Shown: positions 25,909-35,110, numbered from the stretch's first letter. The stretch: 64,000 nt of DNA from Competibacter_A sp037045535 (GCA_037045535.1 JBAOHI010000030.1:62001-126000), one strand, 5' to 3'. Numbers and translations are program-made. The notes: a model not told the origin generated them from the letters alone.

Positions 25909-27375
25909 ATGAGAACGGGATTACACCAAACGATCAGTCAGCGCCAGTTGCTGACTATGACCCCTCAGTTGCAGCAGGCTATCCGCTTGCTGCAACTGTC
26001 CAGCCTGGATCTCCAGGCGGAGGTGCAGGCCATTCTCGATTCGAATTTGATGCTAGAGCGGACCGACGAGCCACAGGATCTACCGGTACAGCCGGAGACC
26101 TTGGCAGCCCAGGCGGCGGCGGATTCCAGTCCCGAGACCGAGATCGATGGAACGTCGGCCACCCTGCCGGATGAACTCCCGGTGGACAGCGCCTGGGATG
26201 ATATCTATGAGTCCTCCGATGGCTCGACCAGTTATTCGCGGGGGGAGGAAGAAGAGTGGGATCTGTACGAGCGCTACGCCGGCGCCGGCGAATCCCTGCG
26301 CGACTATCTATATTGGCAGATGCGGCTGACACCTTTTAGTGATCGGGATCTGGTGATCGCGACCGCCATTATCGATGCCATCGACGAATCCGGTTATTTG
26401 ACCCTGAGCTTGGAGGAGATTTGCCAAGGGTTACAGGATGAGATCGCGGTGACTCCGGCGGACGCCGAGCCTGTGTTGACGGTGATCCAGCATTTTGATC
26501 CACAAGGCGTGGGCGCGCGCGGACCGGCAGAATGCCTGCTGTTGCAGCTGGAAGCCTTGCCGAAGGATACGCCGTGGCTGACCGAGACTCGCCGTTTGAT
26601 CGAGTTGCACTTGGAGTTGCTTGCCGACCGCGATTTCAATGGCTTGATGCGCCGGCTCAAGGTGTCGCGCGAGGCGTTGCAAAGCATCGTCAGCCTGATT
26701 CAGTCGCTGAATCCGCATCCGGGCGAGCGGTTGTCTAACACCGCGCCGCAATACATCGTCCCTGATGTCCTGGTTTCCCGGAGCCGTGCTGCCTGGCGGG
26801 TTGAGCTTAATCCCGAAAGCACGCCCAAATTGCGGATCAACTCTCGCTACGCGGCCCTGGCGCGACAGACCAGCCAGAACGGTGATGTGGCCTATCTCAA
26901 AAATCACCTGCAAGAAGCCAACTGGTTCCTGAAGAGCCTGCAAAATCGTAACGAGACCCTGCTCAAGGTGGCGACCTGCATCGTCGAGCGACAGCGGGAA
27001 TTCCTGGAGCGGGGCGACGAGCACATGAAGCCGTTGATCCTGCGCGACATTGCCGAGGAGCTCGGCATGCACGAATCCACCATCTCGCGAGTCACCACCC
27101 AAAAATACATGCATACGCCACGCGGCATTTACGAGTTAAAGTATTTTTTCTCCAGCCATGTGGGAACCAGCGACGGTGGCGAGTGTTCCTCGACGGCCAT
27201 TCGTGCCATGATTCGGAAACTGATTCAGGCCGAAGATCCCGGCAAGCCGCTGAGCGACGATAGAATCGCCAAGCTGCTGGAGACGGAAGGGATTCAAGTG
27301 GCTCGGCGGACGGTGGCAAAATACCGGGAGGCCATGTCCATTCCCTCTTCCTCGGATCGCAAACGCCTCGTCTGA
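25909..27375 (+). CDS. rpoN: RNA polymerase sigma-54 factor
   Basis: Sigma-54 recognises -24/-12 promoters and needs AAA+ activators. The 488-residue protein has the glutamine-rich region I (LLTMTPQLQQAIRLLQLSS), an acidic region II (about 50-120), the core-binding region, the helix-turn-helix MHESTISRVTTQKYMHTPRG and the RpoN box ARRTVAKYRE near the C-terminus. The ATG at 25909 fits the family start. It follows lptB, and is followed by hpf and ptsN, as in other gammaproteobacteria. Confidence 0.98.
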   Translation: MRTGLHQTISQRQLLTMTPQLQQAIRLLQLSSLDLQAEVQAILDSNLMLERTDEPQDLPVQPETLAAQAAADSSPETEIDGTSATLPDELPVDSAWDDIYESSDGSTSYSRGEEEEWDLYERYAGAGESLRDYLYWQMRLTPFSDRDLVIATAIIDAIDESGYLTLSLEEICQGLQDEIAVTPADAEPVLTVIQHFDPQGVGARGPAECLLLQLEALPKDTPWLTETRRLIELHLELLADRDFNGLMRRLKVSREALQSIVSLIQSLNPHPGERLSNTAPQYIVPDVLVSRSRAAWRVELNPESTPKLRINSRYAALARQTSQNGDVAYLKNHLQEANWFLKSLQNRNETLLKVATCIVERQREFLERGDEHMKPLILRDIAEELGMHESTISRVTTQKYMHTPRGIYELKYFFSSHVGTSDGGECSSTAIRAMIRKLIQAEDPGKPLSDDRIAKLLETEGIQVARRTVAKYREAMSIPSSSDRKRLV

Positions 27376-27542
27376 ACCGACGGGGGAACCTGCCCATAGT
27401 AGGGGCGTATAACGGGAGTCGGGATACGGTCGCGCATGGTGGGTGGGGTTAGCTGCCCTGTTCGATGCTCCGTCGCGGATCCGCTAAGGATGGAAACTCC
27501 GACATCCCATCAAAGAAGACTTGCCAGCCAGGAGTTTATGCC

Positions 27543-27869
27543 ATGCATATCAAATTGAGCGGACATCATGTGGAAATCACTCAGGCGCTCCACGATTACG
27601 TGCACGACAAGCTGGAGCGCATCGAGCGGCATTTCGACTACGTCACCAGCGCTCAAGTGATTCTTAGCGTCGAAAAATTAAACCAGAAAGCTGAAGCGAC
27701 CATCCATGTGGCGGGTAACGAGATTTACGCCGATGCGGTGGACGAGGATATGTACGCCGCGCTCGATGCGCTGATCGATAAGATCGATCGTCAGATTAAA
27801 AAGCACAAGGAAAAGCTGACGGACAAGCATCGCGGTGAAAAAGCGCGCAGTTATCCACCCCAACCGTGA
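27543..27869 (+). CDS. hpf: Ribosome hibernation promoting factor, short form
   Basis: This 108-residue HPF/YfiA-type protein starts MHIKLSGHHVEITQALHDYV and has the beta-alpha-beta-beta-beta-alpha core with KADATIHV-like pattern (QKAEATIHVAGNEIYADAVD). It binds the 30S decoding region and helps inactivate ribosomes in stationary phase. It lacks the C-terminal dimerisation domain of long HPF. AGGAG lies just before the ATG at 27543. It follows rpoN after 167 bp, a gap with no clear signal. Confidence 0.95.
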   Translation: MHIKLSGHHVEITQALHDYVHDKLERIERHFDYVTSAQVILSVEKLNQKAEATIHVAGNEIYADAVDEDMYAALDALIDKIDRQIKKHKEKLTDKHRGEKARSYPPQP

Positions 27870-27885
27870 TCGCGCGAGTGCGGCG

Positions 27886-28359
27886 ATGGATATTACTGAA
27901 TTGATTGCTAGCGACCGGATCGTCTGCGATTGCGAGGTGACCAGCAAGAAGCGGGTCATCGAAACCTTGAGCGAACTGCTGGCCAAGGGGGAGGCGAATT
28001 GCTCGGCCCGGCCGATTTTTGACAGCTTGATCGGACGAGAGCGCTTAGGCAGCACGGGTCTGGGGCATGGGGTCGCGCTGCCGCATGGCCGGTTCAGTCA
28101 AAGTCAGTTCGCCGTCGGCGCGTTCATTAAGCTCAAAAAGGGTGTGGATTTCGACGCTATCGACCGGCAGCCGGTGGATTTGGTGTTCGGCCTCCTGGTG
28201 CCGGATCACTACACTGACGAGCATCTTAAGATTCTCGCCCATCTGGCGGAGATGTTCAGCGACCGGGTTTTTTGTCAGCGACTGCGAGAAGCCGATTCCG
28301 CGCAATCGCTATTCCAGCTGCTCAGGGATTGGAAACCCGAGACGATCGAGCTGCCATGA
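27886..28359 (+). CDS. ptsN: PTS IIA-like nitrogen regulatory protein
   Basis: EIIA-Ntr is the terminal phosphoacceptor of the nitrogen PTS, a regulator of potassium, nitrogen and envelope responses. The 157-residue protein contains HGVALPHGRF with the phosphorylated histidine at about residue 67. The ATG at 27886 gives MDITELIASDRIVCDCEV, the usual family start. It lies 16 bp after hpf and overlaps the start of hprK by 4 bases. With HPr and enzyme I downstream it completes a phosphorelay; a separate PtsP or NPr is not encoded here. Confidence 0.95.
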   Translation: MDITELIASDRIVCDCEVTSKKRVIETLSELLAKGEANCSARPIFDSLIGRERLGSTGLGHGVALPHGRFSQSQFAVGAFIKLKKGVDFDAIDRQPVDLVFGLLVPDHYTDEHLKILAHLAEMFSDRVFCQRLREADSAQSLFQLLRDWKPETIELP

Positions 28360-29300
28360 ATGAAGCCGTGCAGGCCCGAGCCATCTTTCAGGGATTGGAG
28401 GCCTTACTCGACTTACGCTGGGTTGGAGGCGAGGCGGGGGCCGATCGTGTCCTGTGGTCGTCAACCGAGGCGGGTGCCCCTTTGTTTGGGCGGCTGAACT
28501 GGGTACAACCTCCCCGGCTGCAAATTCTCGGCGCGGAGGAAAGCGCTTTTCTCGGCCAAGTGGAACCGGTGGCCCGTAAGGCCTTGGTTTGCGGTTTGTT
28601 GGCACCTCCGACCGGCGCGATCCTGGTTTGTGGCGATCCTGCGCAGGCCGAGGCGCTGCGGGAAAGGGCCGATGCAGCGGCTTTACCACTCTGGTATACC
28701 TCCACCACCCCAGTGGCGGTGTTGGAGCAACTCAACCGTTACCGGCATAGTCTCAACGCTTCCACGGTGGTCCACGGCGAGCTACTGGAAGTATTCGGTA
28801 TGGGGGTACTGATCACTGGCAGCAGCGGAATCGGTAAAAGCGAGCTGGCGTTGGAGCTGATCAGTCGCGGCCATCGCCTGATCGCCGACGATACACCGAA
28901 CCTGACCCGGGTGGCACCCAACGTTTTGGAGGGGACTTGTCCACCGACCTTAAACGATTTGTTGGAAGTGCGTGGGCTCGGGATTCTCAATATCCGCCGC
29001 ATGTTCGGCGACAGCTCCATCAAGCGTAACAAGCGGGTACGGCTGATTATCGACCTGGTTAAGCTAGAGGAAATTCGGACTCCGGCTGAATCCCGGTTAC
29101 AGGGCATGCGTACCGACCGGGTTATTTTGGGGATCAGCGTTCCAGCCATTACCCTGCCGATCGCTCCGGGTCGCAATTTGGCGGTGCTGGTGGAGTGTGC
29201 GGTCCGCGATCACATCATGCGGTTAAGCGGTTATCGAGCCGAGGAGGATTTGATGGCCCGTATGGAGAAAGCCATGGCGAGTGCTGTCCCGTGCGAGTGA
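28356..29300 (+). CDS. hprK: HPr kinase/phosphorylase
   Basis: HprK phosphorylates HPr on Ser46 and reverses it by phosphorolysis. The 314-residue protein has a C-terminal kinase domain with P-loop GSSGIGKS (residues 155-162) preceded by VHGELLEVFGMGVLI, and the family signature EVRGLGILNIRRMFG. The N-terminal domain (about 1-130) is less conserved. It starts within the ptsN stop (ATGA) and overlaps the rapZ start by 10 bases. The target Ser46 is present in the HPr encoded downstream. Confidence 0.96.
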   Translation: MNEAVQARAIFQGLEALLDLRWVGGEAGADRVLWSSTEAGAPLFGRLNWVQPPRLQILGAEESAFLGQVEPVARKALVCGLLAPPTGAILVCGDPAQAEALRERADAAALPLWYTSTTPVAVLEQLNRYRHSLNASTVVHGELLEVFGMGVLITGSSGIGKSELALELISRGHRLIADDTPNLTRVAPNVLEGTCPPTLNDLLEVRGLGILNIRRMFGDSSIKRNKRVRLIIDLVKLEEIRTPAESRLQGMRTDRVILGISVPAITLPIAPGRNLAVLVECAVRDHIMRLSGYRAEEDLMARMEKAMASAVPCE

Positions 29301-30158
29301 TCATCGTGAGCGGCCTGTCGGGCTCCGGCAAGACCATCGCCTTGCAAACCCTGGAAGATTTGGATTACTACTGCGTCGATAATTTACCCCTTAATCTGAT
29401 CCTTCCGCTGGCACGGGAAATTCTCGCCGCCAGCGATATTTTGCCGCCCACGGTCGCGGTGGGGGTGGATGCGCGTAATTTCATCGACGAACTGCACCGA
29501 TTTCCCGCCCTGTTGGCCGAGTTACGCGCCAGCGATCTGAGCGTGGAAGTGCTGTTCTTGCAAGCCGACGACGAGATCCTGCTCAAGCGCTACAGCGAAA
29601 CTCGCCGCCGACATCCCCTCGATCTGGGCAGTGTGCCCCTGCGGGAGGCGATTCGCCAGGAGCGAAGCTTGCTGGAACCGGTTGTGGCCTGCGCCGATCT
29701 GATCGTTGATACCAGCGATACCAACATCTACCAGTTGCGCGAGTTGCTCCGCGCTCGCCTGCACGATACCCCGCGCGAGGCGATGTCACTGCTGTTCGAG
29801 TCCTTCGGTTTTAAAAACGGGGTACCAGCGGACGCTGATTTCGTCTTTGACGTTCGCTGCTTGCCTAACCCACACTGGGAGCCGCAGCTGCGACCGTTGA
29901 CCGGGCTGGATCGGCCGGTTGTCAGAGTTTTTGGAAGGCCAGCCGGAGGTGATGGAGATGATCGCCGATCTGCGCCAGTTTTTGGAATCCTGGCTGGGGC
30001 GATTCGAGGCGAGCGAACGCAGCTATCTGACGGTGTCCATCGGTTGTACGGGCGGCCAGCACCGCTCGGTTTTTATCGCCGAAGCGTTGGCCAACTATTT
30101 CGGTGGGGTTCGTGACTTTGTCATGGTCCGCCATCGAGAACTAAAATTAACAAAATAA
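29291..30158 (+). pseudogene. rapZ: RNase adapter RapZ, single +1 frameshift
   Basis: RapZ binds GlcN6P and hands the sRNA GlmZ to RNase E, controlling glmS; its N-terminal domain is a P-loop ATPase. The start is GTG at 29291, giving Walker A GLSGSGKT at residues 8-15 and DLDYYCVDNLP. The frame is clean until TGLDRPVV near 29922, where one extra base moves the rest (EFLEGQPEVMEMIADL to SIGCTGGQHRSVFIAE) into the next frame, ending at 30158. Removing one base gives 288 residues, the normal length. The uninterrupted frame would continue to 30115 with a foreign tail. It could be a sequencing error, a real mutation, or recoding. Confidence 0.85.
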
Positions 30159-30208
30159 CCATCGGGCGGTTGTTGTCACGATGGCCGGAAGTAGTGGAGT
30201 TGATTGGA

Positions 30209-30478
30209 GTGTTGAAACGGGAAGTTGTTATCATCAACAGGCTCGGCCTGCATGCGCGCGCAGCCGCCAAGTTCGTGACCCTGGCCGCCAAGTTCGACGC
30301 CGAGATCCGATTACTGCGCGGCAGTCGCGAGGTCAACGGCAAGAGCATTATGGGCGTCATGATGCTGGCGGCGGGCTGTGGTACGCAACTGGAGTTGCAA
30401 GCCAGTGGACCCGAAGCCGAGCAAGCGCTTGATCATCTAGAAAATCTAATTCTCCGCCGCTTCGATGAGGGCGAATGA
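30209..30478 (+). CDS. ptsH: Phosphocarrier protein HPr
   Basis: HPr accepts phosphate from enzyme I at His15 and passes it to EIIA proteins. The 89-residue protein starting at GTG 30209 (MLKREVVIINRLGLHARAAA) has His15 in LGLHARAAAKFV and Ser46 in EVNGKSIMGV, the HprK target. Starting further upstream would add residues unlike the family. GGAG lies upstream of the GTG. The gene is followed by ptsI after 12 bp. Confidence 0.95.
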   Translation: MLKREVVIINRLGLHARAAAKFVTLAAKFDAEIRLLRGSREVNGKSIMGVMMLAAGCGTQLELQASGPEAEQALDHLENLILRRFDEGE

Positions 30479-30490
30479 GAGGGTTCCTCC

Positions 30491-32245
30491 ATGCCGTTTT
30501 CGTTGCATGGCATCGGGGTTTCCCGGGGGTATGCCATCGGCAGGACGTACCTGTTGCAACGCAACCAACCGGAAATCACCGAGTACGCGATCCCCGACAC
30601 AATTATCGAGGACGAAGTCCAGCGTTTTCTCAATAGTTTGGTTCTGGCTCGAAAACAGCTTCAGGAAGTCCGGGCACGGATTCCGACCACTACGTCGAGT
30701 GACATTACGGCCTTCATCGATGCCCATCTGCTGATGTTGGAGGATGTCTCTCTGACCGAGGTGCCCATCAGCTTGATTCGCTCTCTCAAATGCAATGCTG
30801 AATGGGCTTTGAAAATCCAGCGGGATTCGCTGGTGCAGGTCTTCGAGGAGATGGACGATCCGTATTTGCGCACCCGCAAAGAGGATGTGGATCATGTGGT
30901 GCGACGAGTGCAACGGATTTTGGTGAGCGAGGATCCCGCCTATCTAAACGATCCGGATTACTCTGAGCTAGCTTCCAGTCGCTTGGAAGGTCGGATTGTC
31001 GTCGCCGATGACCTGACCCCAGCCGATACCATTTTGATGCAACATCAGGGCGTACTGGCTTTCGTGACCGAGTATGGCGGTCCTTTATCTCATACCGCCA
31101 TTCTGGCGCGCAGTCTGGGCATTCCGGCGGTGGTGGGGGCGCGCAACGCTCGCGGGTATCTAGGCAACAACGAGCCCGTGATCGTGGACGGACGCCAAGG
31201 GGTGATCCTGGTCGGGTTGGACGAGCGCATCTTGCGCTATTATCGCCATAAGCAGCAGGAAGAGCGTCGGCAACAGCGCGAGTTGAACAAGCTCAAGGGT
31301 AAACCGGCGGTCACCCGAGATGGTGTGGTAATCGGCCTGCAAGCCAATATCGAGCTTCCCGAGGACGCCGTGGCGGTGCGGGAAGTGGCGGCCGATGGCG
31401 TTGGTCTGTATCGAACCGAATTCTTATTCATGAATCGTGCCGACGTGCCGGACGAAGAGGAGCACTTAGCCTCCTATCTGCATGTGCTCAAGGTTTTGGA
31501 GGGAAGCCCTGTCACCATACGAACCGCCGACCTCGGTGCCGACAAGCAGGTGGACGGCGGTCGGGGCGGACCGGTTTGCACCAATCCAGCCCTGGGGTTG
31601 CGAGCAATTCGGATGTGCTTGAAGGATCTGGCAATGTTCCGCCCGCAGTTGCGTGCCATCCTGCGTGCCTCGGCCCACGGTCCAGTGCGAATGATGATCC
31701 CGATGCTTTGCAACATCCAGGAAGTTTTTCAGGTGATGCGGCTCGTGGCGGAGACTAAACAAGAATTGCGTGATCGCGGCCTCGCGTTCGACGAGCGGTT
31801 ACCTGTCGGCGGGATGATCGAGATCCCAGCTGCGGCTGTGTGCGCTGCCCAATTTGCGCGCTACCTGGATTTTCTGTCGCTCGGCACCAACGACCTAATC
31901 CAGTACACATTGGCGATCGACCGGGTGGATGACGAGATCAACTATCTTTATGACCCACTGCACCCGGCGGTGTTGATGCTGATCCGTAATACCATTCGGG
32001 CCGGCCAGCGGGCGGGTATTCCCGTCAGCCTATGCGGAGAGATGGCCGGTGATCCCCGTTATACCCGGTTGCTGTTGGGACTGGGTCTGACCCAGTTCAG
32101 CATGCATCCCGCCGGGTTGCTGGAAATCAAACGGGTGGTCCAGGACAGCCATGTCGATGAGTTGGCGCAAGTCGCCCAGCGGTTGCTGAAGACGACCGAC
32201 GCCGAGAAATATGCTGAGATCCTTAAAACGATTGCCCAGAATTGA
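30491..32245 (+). CDS. ptsI: Phosphoenolpyruvate-protein phosphotransferase (enzyme I)
   Basis: Enzyme I takes phosphate from PEP and gives it to HPr. The 584-residue protein has the phosphohistidine domain (EYGGPLSHTAILARSLG, active His about residue 201) and the C-terminal PEP-binding barrel (ADGVGLYRTEFLFMNR, FLSLGTNDLIQYTLAIDR, and PVSLCGEMAGD with the catalytic cysteine). It lacks the N-terminal GAF domain of PtsP. No sugar-specific EIIB or EIIC follows, so its role here is probably regulatory. It converges with an acyltransferase gene 7 bp away. Confidence 0.97.
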   Translation: MPFSLHGIGVSRGYAIGRTYLLQRNQPEITEYAIPDTIIEDEVQRFLNSLVLARKQLQEVRARIPTTTSSDITAFIDAHLLMLEDVSLTEVPISLIRSLKCNAEWALKIQRDSLVQVFEEMDDPYLRTRKEDVDHVVRRVQRILVSEDPAYLNDPDYSELASSRLEGRIVVADDLTPADTILMQHQGVLAFVTEYGGPLSHTAILARSLGIPAVVGARNARGYLGNNEPVIVDGRQGVILVGLDERILRYYRHKQQEERRQQRELNKLKGKPAVTRDGVVIGLQANIELPEDAVAVREVAADGVGLYRTEFLFMNRADVPDEEEHLASYLHVLKVLEGSPVTIRTADLGADKQVDGGRGGPVCTNPALGLRAIRMCLKDLAMFRPQLRAILRASAHGPVRMMIPMLCNIQEVFQVMRLVAETKQELRDRGLAFDERLPVGGMIEIPAAAVCAAQFARYLDFLSLGTNDLIQYTLAIDRVDDEINYLYDPLHPAVLMLIRNTIRAGQRAGIPVSLCGEMAGDPRYTRLLLGLGLTQFSMHPAGLLEIKRVVQDSHVDELAQVAQRLLKTTDAEKYAEILKTIAQN

Positions 32246-32252
32246 GCCAGGC

Positions 32253-33164
32253 TTAGGAGGGTCCGGTGGTGAGTGGTTGGAGCAATTGGCCGATCATTGC
32301 ATCCTTGTCGGCCCATAACCGATTGACCCAACCTTTGGTGGCCGCGCGGAACGCGGGATCGTGGCGATAGTCACCACCCACGACCTCGGCGGGAATCGGT
32401 AGCTGCCGAACCCGGACGATGATCCGACGGATGCGGCCCGAAAACAGATCCAAAAAGGTCGAGTAGCCATCGGGATAGACGATGGTTACGTCCAACAGTG
32501 TGTGCAACCGTTCCGCCATCGCTTCTAAAACGGCGGCCAACCCGCCCGATTTCGGTCGGAGCAGGTACTTGTACGGTGAGCGCTGGCGAGCACGTTTTTC
32601 GGGTTGGGAGCGGGTTCCTTCCAGAAAGTTGAGGATGGTCGTCGGCTCGCTCTGAAATCGCCTGCATCGGTGGCGAATCGTGTCCCAGTCCTCGTCGCGT
32701 GCTTCGGCGTGCCGGACCAGATAAGCCGCTGAATGGCGTTTCATGAAGGGAAAATCCAACGCCCACCAAGCACTGCCTAACAGCGGAACCCAAATCAATT
32801 GTTGCTTGATAAAGAATTTCAGGAACGGGATACGGCGGTTGAAGACCCGTTGCAATACCACGATATCGACCCAGGACTGGTGATTGGAGCTCACTAGATA
32901 CCAGTCGTTACGGCGCAACCCCTCCAATCCTTGTATGTCCCATTCGATGCGTTGGGTCAGGCGTATGATGGCATTATTGCCTTCAATCCAAGCTTCGGCG
33001 ATGTGAACCAGCCACCGGGCGTGCAACGCACGCCAGCTCGGCCGAGGAATGGCGAGCTTGCTCAAAAGCACGATATAAAGGGGCACACACCAGAACAAGG
33101 TGTTCAAAATAAACAGTAAAAACGCGAAAATGCCGCGAATCGGTGCGGGCAGGAACGCGAGCAT
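32253..33164 (-). CDS. Lysophospholipid acyltransferase family protein (YihG/PlsC-like)
   Basis: This 303-residue membrane-associated acyltransferase has the HX4D motif in SSNHQSWVDIVVLQ and the later FLEGTRSQPEKR motif, both typical of 1-acylglycerol-3-phosphate acyltransferase relatives. A hydrophobic N-terminus (about residues 8-38) should anchor it in the inner membrane. Length and motif spacing match the YihG/YcgY-like acyltransferases rather than the shorter main PlsC. The acyl acceptor is not determined. The NUDIX gene lies 15 bp upstream on the same strand, so the two may be cotranscribed. Confidence 0.9.
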   Translation of the reverse strand: MLAFLPAPIRGIFAFLLFILNTLFWCVPLYIVLLSKLAIPRPSWRALHARWLVHIAEAWIEGNNAIIRLTQRIEWDIQGLEGLRRNDWYLVSSNHQSWVDIVVLQRVFNRRIPFLKFFIKQQLIWVPLLGSAWWALDFPFMKRHSAAYLVRHAEARDEDWDTIRHRCRRFQSEPTTILNFLEGTRSQPEKRARQRSPYKYLLRPKSGGLAAVLEAMAERLHTLLDVTIVYPDGYSTFLDLFSGRIRRIIVRVRQLPIPAEVVGGDYRHDPAFRAATKGWVNRLWADKDAMIGQLLQPLTTGPS

Positions 33165-33179
33165 TGGAGAATCCTTGAG

Positions 33180-33668
33180 TCAGATATTGCGGCGGCTCGC
33201 CAGCCAATCGCGCACCGCCGGGCCGGTGCCGATGGTCCACGGTTTCAGGCGTTCGATCGCCACGCGCTTGATGTCGGCCAGTTCCGCGCCGAGGACGATT
33301 TCACCCCGGGCCGGGACATGATAGGCAAGAATCAACTGATTCATCTCGAAAAAGGCATAGTTGCCGACAAGATACGGTGTGGTAGCGTCCAAGCCCAGTT
33401 CTTCCCGCACTTCACGCAGGATTGCCGCGTCTGGCGTTTCACCAGGCTCCAAAAAGCCGGTGATCAAACCGTACATTTTTTCCGGCCAGCTCTTGTTGCG
33501 GGCCAAGATCACCGCGCCGTCCACCTCGACGATAGCGGCAACCACCGGAATAGGGTTGTTCCAGAAGACGTAAGTGCAGTCGGCAGCGGTGCAACAGGGT
33601 CGGGTTTTGCCGTCGATCTCGGCCATGTGGAGTGGGTGACCGCATTGCGGACAGAAGTGGGCCTGCAT
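33180..33668 (-). CDS. NUDIX hydrolase with N-terminal zinc ribbon
   Basis: This 162-residue protein has an N-terminal Cys4-like zinc ribbon (FCPQCGHPL, then CCTAADC) followed by a NUDIX domain with the full box GFLEPGETPDAAILREVREE. This architecture is known from NADH pyrophosphatase-like and related nucleotide-cleaning hydrolases; the substrate here is not determined. The ATG at 33666-33668 places the zinc ribbon at the start; another in-frame ATG at 33732-33734 would add 22 residues. It precedes the acyltransferase gene and diverges from argF. Confidence 0.88.
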   Translation of the reverse strand: MQAHFCPQCGHPLHMAEIDGKTRPCCTAADCTYVFWNNPIPVVAAIVEVDGAVILARNKSWPEKMYGLITGFLEPGETPDAAILREVREELGLDATTPYLVGNYAFFEMNQLILAYHVPARGEIVLGAELADIKRVAIERLKPWTIGTGPAVRDWLASRRNI

Positions 33669-33768
33669 CTGAGTGGATCCAATGGAGTCAGGTGAGTGAG
33701 TTCTCGTCGAATAATAATCGATCGTTGCATCCATTCGCGAAAAAAACTAACCTAAAATATTACCTATC

Positions 33769-33799
33769 ACGGCAGCTATGTTCGCTGCCGTTTTGTTTT
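33769..33799 (+). terminator. Terminator-like hairpin in the argF leader
   Basis: ACGGCAGC (33769-33776) and GCTGCCGT (33784-33791) form a perfect 8-bp stem with a 7-base loop, followed by a T-rich tract (tttgtttt). It is oriented with argF, 115 bp before its start. No gene on the plus strand ends upstream, because the NUDIX gene is divergent. It would therefore act inside the argF leader or end a short RNA. Confidence 0.75.
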
Positions 33800-33905
33800 C
33801 GGAAACGGCTTGTGGTCAATCCATCTTGGGTGCGCTTTCTGGAAACTGTCGTGGCGATTGCCAACGGATTATCCACGATCCGGGTATTTTCAGCGAATCT
33901 TTAGA

Positions 33906-34820
33906 ATGAAAACACGCCATTTTCTTAGTTTGTTTGACTTGACGCCCACTGAATTGAGGCGGGTGCTACAGCGTGCCACCCAACTGAAAACCCTGCATCA
34001 ACGGGGCGAATGTTACGCACCCTTACCTCAAAAAGTGCTAGGCATGGTCTTCGAGAAGGCCTCGACTCGCACTCGGATTTCCTTTGAGGCTGGGATGGCG
34101 CAACTGGGTGGCAGCTCCATTTTTCTGTCGCCGCGCGATACCCAACTCGGCCGGGGAGAACCCATTGAGGACACGGCTCGGGTGTTGTCCAGCATGGTCG
34201 ATATCGTGATGATCCGTACATTCGAGCACAGCAAGATCGAGCGGTTCGCCGCTTGTTCGAAAGTGCCGGTGATCAACGGCTTGACGGATTTTAATCATCC
34301 CTGCCAACTACTGGCTGACATGCAGACCCTAATCGAGCATCGCGGCGATGTACGCGGGCAGACCGTGGCCTGGATCGGTGACGGCAACAACATGTGTAAC
34401 AGCTATCTCGAAGCTGCCTGTCAGTTCGATTTTCAGTTGCGGATCGCTGTGCCCCCCGGCTACGAGCCGGATGCGGCTTTGTTAAAGCGGGCCGCTGAGC
34501 GAGTGGTTTTGCTGCGCGATCCGTTGGCGGCAGCCAAAGGGGCCGACCTTGTCGCCACTGACGTTTGGGCGAGCATGGGGCGGGAAGGGGAACAGGAGCG
34601 GCGACAAAGCGATTTTGCCGCCTACCAAGTGACCACCGCGATCATGGCGCAAGCCAAGCCGGATGCCATTTTTCTCCATTGTCTGCCAGCACATCGAGGC
34701 GAGGAAGTCAGCGCCGAAGTGATCGACGGCCCGCAAAGCCAGGTCTGGAACGAGGCTGAGAACCGCCTGCATGCGCAAAAGGCGTTGATGGAGTTTTTAT
34801 TGCTGGATCAGAAGGATTAA
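33906..34820 (+). CDS. argF: Ornithine carbamoyltransferase
   Basis: ArgF joins ornithine and carbamoyl phosphate to citrulline in arginine synthesis. The 304-residue protein has the carbamoyl-phosphate motif FEKASTRTRISFEAG, the FNHPCQLLAD motif and the ornithine/catalytic segment FLHCLPAHRGEEV. The ATG at 33906 gives the family start MKTRHFLSLFDLTP; a frame running upstream to 33810 is not conserved. It is a single-gene unit. Its leader carries the terminator-like hairpin at 33769-33799. Confidence 0.97.
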   Translation: MKTRHFLSLFDLTPTELRRVLQRATQLKTLHQRGECYAPLPQKVLGMVFEKASTRTRISFEAGMAQLGGSSIFLSPRDTQLGRGEPIEDTARVLSSMVDIVMIRTFEHSKIERFAACSKVPVINGLTDFNHPCQLLADMQTLIEHRGDVRGQTVAWIGDGNNMCNSYLEAACQFDFQLRIAVPPGYEPDAALLKRAAERVVLLRDPLAAAKGADLVATDVWASMGREGEQERRQSDFAAYQVTTAIMAQAKPDAIFLHCLPAHRGEEVSAEVIDGPQSQVWNEAENRLHAQKALMEFLLLDQKD

Positions 34821-34836
34821 AGCCTAGTTGAACGGG

Positions 34837-34877
34837 TGCCCTGCAGGGCATCGCCTTGTCTACCGCTGAACAAGGCG
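34837..34877 (+). terminator. Paired stem-loops after argF
   Basis: A palindrome TGCCCTGCAGGGCA (34837-34850) is followed directly by an 8-bp stem CGCCTTGT (34852-34859) / ACAAGGCG (34870-34877) with a 10-base loop. No T tract follows, so termination here is uncertain; the stems may protect the 3' end of the mRNA. The rest of the gap to rnfA (34878-35110) shows no gene. Confidence 0.4.
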
Positions 34878-35110
34878 GGTTTCGATTCGCCAATAGAATG
34901 CCGAATTATATGCTTGCTCCAAAGTGATATGGTGAAAGCAAGAGCGAATCTGATACATTAGTCCTTGTTAATTAATGCTGTTCCTCGCGATTTCGCCTGC
35001 CGTGCCGTTTCCGCCACCGTGATCCTGAAAGGGTCGGTGTCCGATACCGGCCCGTTCGATGCGACCCTGTCCTCCAGCTCGAATTTCGTTGCCCAAGAGC
35101 GCCACGAGCC

